NCBI GenBank assembly: GCA_945938205.1
Contig: CAMEUL010000095.1
Coordinates: 1 to 5,992 of the forward strand
Length of the DNA stretch: 5,992 bases
Reading direction: 5' to 3'
Source of the DNA: an uncultured Traorella sp.
GTDB lineage: Bacteria > Bacillota_I > Bacilli_A > Erysipelotrichales > Erysipelotrichaceae
Made by a program: the position numbers and the translations under genes. The notes beneath the pieces are model-generated. The model was not told where the DNA came from and made no database searches. It saw nothing but the letters and a program-made list of their open reading frames with translations. This document shows, piece by piece, positions 1 to 5,943 of this stretch (positions are counted from its first letter, which is position 1; every line of letters starts with the position of its first letter).

Positions 1-2
1 AC

Positions 3-977
3 TATCAAAAGGTTTATTTGGTTGAAGATGAAATAAATGCATTAGAACAGTATGCTTCAAAAGAATTGGGAATAACTCCAAGATCTTTTGCTGCTAATGA
101 ATTGCGCACAACTGTCAAAGCATACAAAGGCAAGGGAAAAATTGTTGACTTCTATATTTCCGAACTTGATAACTTGATATCAAATAGTTCAGCACCTTTG
201 GATTCAATAAAAGAGAAAGACATTTTAAAAGCATTATCATTTTTAGAAAAGAATAATGATTTTCTATACATCAGAGAAGCCTCTATGTTGATTTATGGTG
301 ATTCTAAGTATTTAGAAAACAATAGACGAGCACAAGTTTGCGCGGTAATTTCTCGATACCTTAATACAAAAGGCGAAGAAGTATTCGAAGATGAAAACCC
401 ATTTGAAAGGTTCAATGTCTATGACACAGATCAAGATATTTGCATCAAAGGACCTGTAATGATTGATATTAATGGAAAAAAAATAGATATTGATGGTCTA
501 ACTGGTGGTGTATCTTTCTCAATTAAAGATATTGGAAAGATAAATCACATTTCTGTGAATTGCAAAAAAGTAATTACCGTGGAAAACAAGACATCTTTTT
601 TAAGAATGAGTGGCAATTGTTGTTATATCTACTTAGGCGGATTTACCACAAAACCACAAATTGCTTTTATCAAAAAGCTTATAGCAAATAATTCTGATAA
701 AGAATACTTACATTTTGGCGATATCGATGCTGGTGGATTTTGGATCCATAAAAAGTTGTGTGAACAGACAGAATGCGAATTTGAACTGTTTCACATGTCA
801 AAAGATGATTTGGAAAACCCTCATTATGCTACCTGTCTTAAAGAATTAACAGAATCAGATAAAAAGCGTTTAACAAAACTAAATAACGAAATAGAGTACG
901 CTGAATGCATTAGTTATATGTTAAACAAGAATATTAAACTCGAGCAAGAAATTATTAGTTTATTTTTGCAAAGATAA
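3..977 (+). CDS. jetD: Wadjet anti-plasmid system subunit JetD-like (DUF3322/DUF2220, Toprim-like nuclease), 5' partial
   Basis: This is probably the nuclease subunit of a Wadjet system, in which a JetABC SMC-type motor extrudes circular DNA and JetD cleaves it. The frame is open to the left edge with no stop. The first in-frame TTG (18) is more likely an internal leucine than the start, and about 325 residues are visible. An N-terminal helical part leads to a 'REAS...YGDSK' arm motif (about nt 273-308). A C-terminal Toprim-like domain follows: the acidic residue lies in VENKTSF (Glu at nt 582-584), then a YLGGF segment, then the DxD motif in GDIDAGG (Asp at 720-722 and 726-728). All expected catalytic acids are present, so the visible part looks functional. 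jetD is commonly the last gene of jetABCD, so jetA-C are predicted just upstream, outside the window. The Wadjet type cannot be told from this fragment. Family assignment is by motif recognition, not by search. Confidence 0.85.
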   Translation, partial: YQKVYLVEDEINALEQYASKELGITPRSFAANELRTTVKAYKGKGKIVDFYISELDNLISNSSAPLDSIKEKDILKALSFLEKNNDFLYIREASMLIYGDSKYLENNRRAQVCAVISRYLNTKGEEVFEDENPFERFNVYDTDQDICIKGPVMIDINGKKIDIDGLTGGVSFSIKDIGKINHISVNCKKVITVENKTSFLRMSGNCCYIYLGGFTTKPQIAFIKKLIANNSDKEYLHFGDIDAGGFWIHKKLCEQTECEFELFHMSKDDLENPHYATCLKELTESDKKRLTKLNNEIEYAECISYMLNKNIKLEQEIISLFLQR

Positions 978-984
978 TTGCAAA
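966..984. repeat. Inverted repeat across the jetD stop codon
   Basis: A TTGCAA/TTGCAA stem (966-971 and 978-983, extendable by T965-A984) encloses a 6-nt loop that contains the jetD TAA stop. No T-run follows on the + strand, so this is not a good intrinsic terminator. The 9-mer ATTGCAAAT at 977-985 recurs exactly at 1162-1170, and a palindrome TGCAATTGCA lies at 1108-1117. These may be chance in AT-rich DNA. Confidence 0.3.
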
Positions 985-1275
985 TGGAAAATATAAGATT
1001 ACTGCACTTTAAGAAACTACTGTAGAGATTTCAGTTTGATGAACTGCATATATATCGCCTTTAAACAATCACGGGATTATATATCGAAATACAGAAACCA
1101 AATAGTGTGCAATTGCATAATCAAAACATTAATCAAAGTATACTCTGATAGTTCTTGTTTTATTGCAAATTATTTGTGATTATCAATGTAGACGATATGT
1201 ATCTTGTAAGAATATTTTATAGTGTCATCCTTCTATTTTAGATATATTTCCAACTAAAAAAGAACAGATAAAAAT
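978..1275. other. Gene-free AT-rich spacer between jetD and the minus-strand unit
   Basis: I see no credible coding frame or RNA gene here. It holds only short symmetrical elements: CAGTT/AACTG at 1032-1046, two direct copies of TATATATCG near 1050 and 1080, the TGCAATTGCA palindrome at 1108-1117, and a second copy of ATTGCAAAT at 1162-1170. No convincing intrinsic terminator for jetD was found. The right end carries the T-tract (read on the minus strand) of the terminator that closes the next unit. Confidence 0.6.
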
Positions 1276-1331
1276 AAAGGCTCTCCCAGGTCTATTTCTT
1301 CCGTATAATAATAGAACCCAGGATAGCCTTT
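1268..1331 (-). terminator. Rho-independent terminator of the TIM-barrel / small-ORF unit
   Basis: The arms AAAGGCT (1276-1282) and AGCCTTT (1325-1331) pair perfectly. The inner arms (about 1283-1296 and 1309-1324) continue the stem with a few mismatches and one bulge, giving a hairpin of roughly 18 pairs. Read on the minus strand, it is followed directly by TTTATTTTTATC. On the plus strand the hairpin is followed by a mixed sequence without a T-run, so it acts on minus-strand transcription. It begins 5 bases after the stop of the small ORF at 1336. Confidence 0.8.
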
Positions 1332-1335
1332 GATT

Positions 1336-1479
1336 TCAATAAAGTTTATTACTTAGTTGTGTTCTTTTTAGAAAGCAATACGACCAGCTCAACGTGGTTT
1401 GAGTTAGGTCTTCCAATGTATACATTTCTCCACCGTTTGGAAATAATTCATCCATTATGTTTCCACATTTATTAATCAT
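1336..1479 (-). CDS. Possible 47-aa small protein at the end of the TIM-barrel unit
   Basis: Reading starts at ATG 1479 (MINKCGNIMDELFPNGGEMY...) and ends at TGA 1336-1338. It begins 13 nt after the TIM-barrel stop and ends 5 nt before the terminator hairpin, so it fills the distal part of the transcript exactly. That positional fit is the main argument for it. The nearest Shine-Dalgarno-like sequence is AGGA, about 11 nt upstream, which is weak. A second ATG eight codons in is preceded by GGA at 6 nt and could be the real start. I recognise no family and see no membrane segment or signal peptide. It could equally be a decayed gene tail. The open frame extends upstream to 1557, but that part overlaps the TIM-barrel gene and is not expected to be used. 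Confidence 0.3.
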   Translation of the reverse strand: MINKCGNIMDELFPNGGEMYTLEDLTQTTLSWSYCFLKRTQLSNKLY

Positions 1480-1492
1480 AATGCTTATATTC

Positions 1493-2316
1493 CTAAACGA
1501 ATATAATACCAGCGCTCTGTAGGTCAGAAACAATCGAATTTGAATCTTCATTACCACTATTAACTTCTAACACCATCTTTCGAGTGATGCCATCATTAAA
1601 ACATTCTTTGAATGCCTGGAGAAATGATGCTTTCACTTCGATATCTCCAAAATAGGAATTCAAATCTCCACAATGAGCAACTTTTCGACCGCTCGCAGAT
1701 ATTCTTTTTCCCCAAAGGTGAACTCCACCTATAAACCAACGAACATCTCTAGTTTCTTCTAACAAGCTGATAAACTGCTTTTCGGTCTTTGCATTATGTG
1801 CCGTATAAATCTGAGGAACATCATATGCCATCTTGAGGCTCATTCCTGCAGACCTTATAAGTTCAGCCAATTTATAGATGTCCTGGATCTTTGAAATAAT
1901 AAACTTCCCTCCATGATAAACTGATCCACATCGATTTTCTATGAGTATTTCTACTTCCGGTAATTTTTCTTTTATTTTACTCTCAAAAACTGCATAGGTG
2001 GATGAATCTCGATAATTCTTGGCTGAGTCTTTCCATCTAACAGTTCACAGATAAAATCCGCAAATTGCGATGCCCACAACTCACTCTTCCATAATTGCGG
2101 AACCCCATCCTTTTGTGCCGTTTTCAGTTCATGGTACTTTTCGATTAAAGGGCTGTTGAGTTTTCTCTTTCCGTAACTATATTCAGTATGAAGAGAATAA
2201 TCTAATTGTCCTTCAATTTGTTGCACATCAAAATGTGCTGCAATTTCCTCAATTCGGAGTGGAACATTAGCCGGATATGATTGTCCATGATACTTAATCA
2301 TCTCAAAGTTTGTCAT
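1493..2316 (-). pseudogene. Frameshifted xylose isomerase-like / AP endonuclease 2-like TIM-barrel protein
   Basis: Two minus-strand frames together read as one protein of about 274 residues. The first runs 2316-1972 and the second runs from about 1990 to the TAG at 1493-1495. They join if the TTTTT run at about 1985-1989 is restored to six T's (PPMQF-F-ESK...). Without that base the first frame stops four codons later. The joined protein has the metal-ligand pattern of xylose isomerase-like TIM barrels: Glu127 (IENR), Asp166 (AYDVPQ), His200 (GVHLWGK), His215 (AHCGD) and Glu251 (LEVNSG); numbering assumes the restored base. Such enzymes are sugar isomerases/epimerases or endonuclease IV-type phosphodiesterases, and the substrate cannot be told. 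The start ATG 2316 has AAGGAAG 9 nt upstream. All ligands and both ends are intact, so the damage looks recent, or is a sequencing error, or is recoding. The gene is richer in G+C than its neighbours. Confidence 0.7.
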
Positions 2317-2353
2317 TATACCATTCTTCCTTTCATTAGTTCCTTTGAATCAT
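2316..2353 (-). other. Chain of two micro-ORFs ending at the TIM-barrel start
   Basis: On the minus strand ATG 2353 opens a 5-residue frame (MIQRN) whose TAA overlaps the next ATG (2336) as TAATG. That second frame (MKGRMV) ends in a TAATG overlapping the barrel start at 2316. The barrel's Shine-Dalgarno sits inside the second micro-ORF. This could couple translation or could be chance. Neither micro-ORF has a strong ribosome site of its own. Confidence 0.25.
2326..2332 (-). promoter_or_regulatory. Ribosome binding site of the TIM-barrel gene
   Basis: On the minus strand AAGGAAG lies 9 nt before ATG 2316. It fixes the start at 2316, because the other nearby ATGs (2353, 2336, 2324) are out of frame with the barrel. 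Confidence 0.6.
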
Positions 2354-2396
2354 GTTTTCTTAGAATACACCTAGAAAATTATTTAATATTATTTTG

Positions 2397-2411
2397 TGGT
2401 CTCAATGACCA
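2397..2411. repeat. Small inverted repeat in the TIM-barrel leader
   Basis: TGGTC-TCAAT-GACCA is a perfect 5-bp inverted repeat with a 5-nt loop. It lies about 50 nt downstream of the minus-strand promoter and 80 nt before the start codon, inside the predicted leader. It could be a leader hairpin or an operator half-site pair. No T-run follows in either direction. Confidence 0.3.
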
Positions 2412-2457
2412 TAATGGGATTTTGAATTTCTTTTCTCTAATAATTGTAATTTTTTCT

Positions 2458-2487
2458 AGTATAACTATTCTCTTAACAATTTGTCAA
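2458..2487 (-). promoter_or_regulatory. Sigma-A-type promoter for the TIM-barrel unit
   Basis: On the minus strand a perfect -35 TTGACA (2482-2487) is separated by 18 nt from a -10 TATACT (2458-2463; 5 of 6 to TATAAT). Transcription would begin near 2450, leaving a leader of about 135 nt before ATG 2316. Confidence 0.65.
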
Positions 2488-2572
2488 TATTAAAAGACTT
2501 CTAAACACATACGAAAAACACATCAAAAACAGGTTAACAGAAATGACATCCCTTTATGTAAACAATAATGGC

Positions 2573-2602
2573 TTGTATAACCTCTGTCTAATAAGATATA
2601 CT
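2573..2602 (+). promoter_or_regulatory. Candidate promoter for the PLD-helicase gene
   Basis: TTGTAT (2573-2578; only TTG matches consensus) lies 18 nt before TATACT (2597-2602; 5 of 6). It would give a short leader of about 20 nt before ATG 2631. The -10 is good and the -35 is poor, so expression may be weak or activator-dependent. It is divergent from the minus-strand promoter at 2458-2487. Confidence 0.4.
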
Positions 2603-2630
2603 TATATTGACTTAGAAGTGAGTGATAAAT

Positions 2631-5471
2631 ATGCAAGAGTCGAATCATTATACCTTAATCCTTAATAATTATGAAAAAACTGTATTTCAAGAATTAAAAA
2701 GTTCTTTAGAAACTTGTAATAAGTTCTATTTTAATGTTGCTTTCATTAATTATGGTGGATTACAGCTATTTTTAAAATTATTAGATGAACTCAACAATAA
2801 GGGTATTCCAGGTAAAGTGATCACATCGACATACCTTAATTTTTCTGATCCAAAAGCATTAAAAAAACTATTAACATTCGATAATATAGATTTAAAAGTA
2901 TATAACGATGTGAAACGTAAAGGATTCCATTCAAAAGCATATATTTTTGAATATGATGACACGTATAAAGTAATCATTGGTTCATCAAATATGACTGCCA
3001 GTGCAATGAAAAGCAATATTGAATGGAACGTAGAAATAATATCAAAGAAAAAGGATCCATTTATTCTAGATGTGATGGATGAATTTACTGACATATGGGA
3101 TCATCTTGAAACAGTTACTGATGAATTCTTAGATGAATATGAAGAATTTATAAATACACTTAAAGAAAGAAATAACACTCAACAAATTCCTCATTTTGAA
3201 TATACTTATGAAATACAACCAAATTCCATGCAGCAACGTGCTTGTGTAAATCTAGAAAGGATTAGAAGCTACGGCGAAAACAAAGCATTAGTAGTTGCTG
3301 CTACAGGAACAGGTAAAACATACAGGAGTGCTTTTGATGTGAAAACATTCAATCCACATAAGATGCTTTTTGTTGTTCATAGAGGAGATATCCTATTAAA
3401 AGCAGAAGATTCCTTTAAGAAAGTTCTTGGATATAATATAGAAACAGGTTTCTTTACTGGAAGTAAAAAAGAGACTCAAGCTCGCTATATATTTACAACG
3501 ATTCAAACTTTAAGTAAGTATTATGAAATATTTGATAAGGATGAATTCGATTATATTATCATTGATGAAGCTCATCATGCTGCGGGTGATACTTATCAGA
3601 GAATCATGAACTATTTTAAACCTAAATTCTTATTAGGAATGACTGCAACACCAGAGCGTTGTGATACCGCAAATATTTATGATCTCTTTGATAATAACGT
3701 CGCAATTGAAGTGCGTCTTCACGAAGCAATGGAAGAAGAACTCGTAGTACCTTTTCACTACTTTGGAATCACTGACATTGAAGAAGCTGATCTCGGTGGA
3801 ATTAGATTAGATGATACTGCTGCAGTTGCGAAAGCATTAAAGCTTAATCAACGTGTTGATTATATTATCAAACAAATGAATTTATATGGTTTTGATGGAG
3901 ACAAAAGAAAATGTTTGGGATTCTGTGTGAATATTGATCATGCTCAATTTATGAGTGATGAATTTAATCTCCGAGGAATAAAAAGTGTCTGTTTAACAGG
4001 TGCAGATAAACCAGAAACAAGAGAAGAATATATGAAAAGACTTGAAGATGAAAATGATCCTTTGGAAGTCATCTTTACGGTCGATATTTTCAACGAGGGA
4101 ATTGATATACCTTCTGTAAATCTTGTCTTAATGTTACGACCTACAAATTCTCCAATTATTTTCATTCAACAACTAGGACGCGGATTAAGAAAATATAAAA
4201 ACAAAGAATACTTAACTGTATTAGATTTTATTGGAAATCATAATCGTGCCTTCTTAATTGCAGTAGCATTAAAAGGAAGTCGTTACTATGATAAAGATAG
4301 TTTAAAGGTATCCGTAAGCAACGATTTCATTAATATCCCTGGAGATACTTTTGTACAACTTGATCGTATTTCTAAAGAAAGAATATTAAAACAACTAGAA
4401 TTTGAAAACTTCAATTCGATGCGTTATTTAAAAGAAGAATATCTCTCTTTTAAATCTTTATTAAAGGGAAGAACTCCAAACTATTTAATGGACTATATTA
4501 AATATGAAGGAGCTCCTGATCCTATCAAATTCATCAACAAAGAAGGAACATATATAGATTTCTTATCGAAGGTTGAAGATGATCTTGTTTATAAAGAACT
4601 CACATTCAACAAAGAATATATGAAGTTTATGAAATATCTATCAGATATGCTTCCTTTAAAGAGACCTTTTGAGTTTCAAATCATCCTTGATCTTCTTCAT
4701 AATACTTCTATGAATTTTGAAGATTGTAAGAAGTCTGTTCTTAAGTGTATTGAAACAGTTGATAACGATAGTGTTCGTCATTCTATGGAAATGATCAATT
4801 TCGATTTCTATGATGTAAGCCAAAAGAGTCGATGGAACCAAGTAGCCTTTATGAATAATGGTGTTTTAGAATGTTCTCATATCTTACAAGATTTACTCAG
4901 AGATCCAATAAAGAAACAATATTTTATTGATACATTACATTATGGACTCAATCGATATAAGAACGAATTTGAAGAAAAGAATTATGGCATTCCTTTCTTT
5001 AAACTATATTCACAATATTCAATGCAGGAAGTGGCATTAGTTTCTAACTATAGAAAAACACACTCCTCATTTAGAGGTAGTGGCTTATTAACTGCAGGTA
5101 ATGAATATTTCTTATTCGTAGATCTACACAAGGAAAGTAATATTAAAGAATCTATCAACTATAAAGATAAATTCATTAGTAGAAAATTCTTTCAATGGCA
5201 ATCACCAAATAGTACAGCACAAGAGTCTGAACGAGGAAAGAATATAATATTTAACCAAGAACGACATATCCATCTTCACTTATTCATAAGAAAGTTTAAA
5301 CAAATCGATGGTGTTATACAGCCTTATATTTATGTTGGGAAAATAAATACGAAAGAATATAAGGATAATCAACCAATTACTATTATCGCAAAACTTGAAA
5401 ACGAGTTACCTACAACAATCTATGAAGAACTCGTGAATAAAGTAGAGATAAAAAAAGATGTAGAAGGATAA
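2631..5471 (+). CDS. PLD nuclease - SF2 DEAH helicase - DUF3427 protein
   Basis: A 946-residue cytoplasmic protein, presumably a DNA-translocating nuclease. ATG 2631 is preferred because AGTGA lies 9 nt upstream; an in-frame GTG at 2622 would add three residues but has poor ribosome-site spacing. Residues about 1-165 form a phospholipase D-type domain with H100-x-K102 and GSSN (117-120), the HKD-like half-site. A helical acidic linker follows. The helicase core has Walker A ATGTGKT (224-230), DEAH (312-315), TAT (338-340), a motif V region in FTVDIFNEGIDIP and motif VI QQLGRGLR (513-520); all motifs are intact. The remainder, about 560-940, matches DUF3427, including the FQWQSPN stretch (W856) and the downstream SERGK. 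DUF3427 has no established function. Related PLD-helicase proteins occur in defence and restriction contexts, so a role against foreign DNA is inferred. It appears monocistronic, with no methyltransferase or specificity gene nearby. Confidence 0.9.
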   Translation: MQESNHYTLILNNYEKTVFQELKSSLETCNKFYFNVAFINYGGLQLFLKLLDELNNKGIPGKVITSTYLNFSDPKALKKLLTFDNIDLKVYNDVKRKGFHSKAYIFEYDDTYKVIIGSSNMTASAMKSNIEWNVEIISKKKDPFILDVMDEFTDIWDHLETVTDEFLDEYEEFINTLKERNNTQQIPHFEYTYEIQPNSMQQRACVNLERIRSYGENKALVVAATGTGKTYRSAFDVKTFNPHKMLFVVHRGDILLKAEDSFKKVLGYNIETGFFTGSKKETQARYIFTTIQTLSKYYEIFDKDEFDYIIIDEAHHAAGDTYQRIMNYFKPKFLLGMTATPERCDTANIYDLFDNNVAIEVRLHEAMEEELVVPFHYFGITDIEEADLGGIRLDDTAAVAKALKLNQRVDYIIKQMNLYGFDGDKRKCLGFCVNIDHAQFMSDEFNLRGIKSVCLTGADKPETREEYMKRLEDENDPLEVIFTVDIFNEGIDIPSVNLVLMLRPTNSPIIFIQQLGRGLRKYKNKEYLTVLDFIGNHNRAFLIAVALKGSRYYDKDSLKVSVSNDFINIPGDTFVQLDRISKERILKQLEFENFNSMRYLKEEYLSFKSLLKGRTPNYLMDYIKYEGAPDPIKFINKEGTYIDFLSKVEDDLVYKELTFNKEYMKFMKYLSDMLPLKRPFEFQIILDLLHNTSMNFEDCKKSVLKCIETVDNDSVRHSMEMINFDFYDVSQKSRWNQVAFMNNGVLECSHILQDLLRDPIKKQYFIDTLHYGLNRYKNEFEEKNYGIPFFKLYSQYSMQEVALVSNYRKTHSSFRGSGLLTAGNEYFLFVDLHKESNIKESINYKDKFISRKFFQWQSPNSTAQESERGKNIIFNQERHIHLHLFIRKFKQIDGVIQPYIYVGKINTKEYKDNQPITIIAKLENELPTTIYEELVNKVEIKKDVEG

Positions 5472-5479
5472 TCTACATC
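5451..5479 (-). terminator. Rho-independent terminator of the Nudix gene, lying in the helicase 3' end
   Basis: GATGTAGA (5457-5464) and TCTACATC (5472-5479) pair perfectly as an 8-bp stem around a 7-nt loop that carries the helicase TAA. On the minus strand the stem is followed directly by TTTTTT (complement of 5451-5456), a textbook terminator. On the plus strand the tail is GAATATTTGG, so termination of the helicase transcript would be weak. The stem includes the last codons and stop of the Nudix gene. Confidence 0.8.
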
Positions 5480-5868
5480 GAATATTTGGATTGAATTGCT
5501 TGAAATACTTGAACATCAGCTGGAACCCAGTTGATGTTTTTTATATCCTCATGAATTGAAATCCATTGAATGGCTGTATGATCATGAAGATGAATATCTT
5601 CATTCTCTAGAGAGCACATGAAACAATCCATGGATAAATGAAAAGTTGAATAATCATATTCTGCTGTTACTAAATAATCATTCACCTGAATTTGTAATTC
5701 CATTTCTTCTAATAGTTCTCTCTTTAATGCTTGTTGAGGAGTTTCACCCACTTCAATTTTACCACCTGGAAATTCCCATTGCCCTGCAAATTCTCCTTTT
5801 AGACGTTGGGCTATCATTATTTGATCACCTTTTTTTATAATTGCTGCAACAACTTTTATTGTCTTCAT
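5473..5868 (-). CDS. MutT/NudG-like Nudix (deoxy)nucleoside triphosphate pyrophosphohydrolase
   Basis: A 131-residue, single-domain enzyme, the usual size for MutT-type Nudix hydrolases. These split (deoxy)nucleoside triphosphates, often oxidised ones such as 8-oxo-dGTP, into monophosphate and pyrophosphate. The Nudix box is G36-x5-E42-x7-R50-E51-L-x-E54-E55, preceded by WEFPGGK. The usual glycine near its end is replaced by Glu57, which is not a metal ligand and is probably tolerated. The distal H97-T-A99...W102 and W114-x-P-A-D118 signatures are typical of the MutT/NudG branch. ATG 5868 has AAAGGAG 6 nt upstream, and a good promoter lies at 5910-5938. It is convergent with the PLD-helicase gene, one base between the stops. 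It may be a housekeeping sanitiser or a functional partner; the substrate cannot be chosen from sequence. Confidence 0.9.
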   Translation of the reverse strand: MKTIKVVAAIIKKGDQIMIAQRLKGEFAGQWEFPGGKIEVGETPQQALKRELLEEMELQIQVNDYLVTAEYDYSTFHLSMDCFMCSLENEDIHLHDHTAIQWISIHEDIKNINWVPADVQVFQAIQSKYSM

Positions 5869-5874
5869 AGATTT

Positions 5875-5881
5875 CTCCTTT
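5875..5881 (-). promoter_or_regulatory. Ribosome binding site of the Nudix gene
   Basis: On the minus strand AAAGGAG ends 6 nt before ATG 5868. It is a near-consensus Shine-Dalgarno with good spacing and confirms this start. Confidence 0.7.
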
Positions 5882-5909
5882 ATCTATTAATATAATTAAC
5901 CAGAGTTAC

Positions 5910-5938
5910 ATTATAAGTATAACATTATTTACTGTCAT
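5910..5938 (-). promoter_or_regulatory. Sigma-A-type promoter of the Nudix gene
   Basis: On the minus strand the -35 is ATGACA (5933-5938; 5 of 6 to TTGACA) and the -10 is a perfect TATAAT (5910-5915), separated by exactly 17 nt. The leader to ATG 5868 would be about 35 nt. This suggests steady, strong expression. Confidence 0.7.
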
Positions 5939-5943
5939 TTAAT

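Noticed and set aside
1276..1331. Hairpin considered as a transposon terminal repeat
   Set aside because: The two arms are only about 12 bases apart and are followed by a T-tract on the minus strand right after a coding end, which is terminator architecture. No transposase is present.
1493..2316. Programmed -1 frameshifting as the explanation for the split TIM-barrel gene
   Set aside because: The site is GTTTTTG rather than a canonical X XXY YYZ heptamer, and a five-T run is short for transcriptional slippage. A simple indel or sequencing error explains it better.
2281..2493. Plus-strand open frame of 70 codons
   Set aside because: It overlaps the start, leader and promoter of the minus-strand TIM-barrel gene, has no good ribosome site, and reads as low-complexity hydrophobic translation of AT-rich DNA.
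2750..3094. Minus-strand open frame of 114 codons
   Set aside because: It lies opposite the PLD domain of the helicase gene, whose motifs are clear. It is an antisense shadow without motifs of its own.
3944..4165. Minus-strand open frame of 73 codons
   Set aside because: It is antisense to the conserved helicase motif V region, with no ribosome site or recognisable content.
4656..4841. Minus-strand open frame of 61 codons
   Set aside because: It is antisense to the C-terminal part of the helicase protein, with no independent support.
5646..5840. Plus-strand open frame of 64 codons, leucine-rich
   Set aside because: It is opposite the Nudix box of a well-supported gene. Its hydrophobicity comes from reading the complementary strand.
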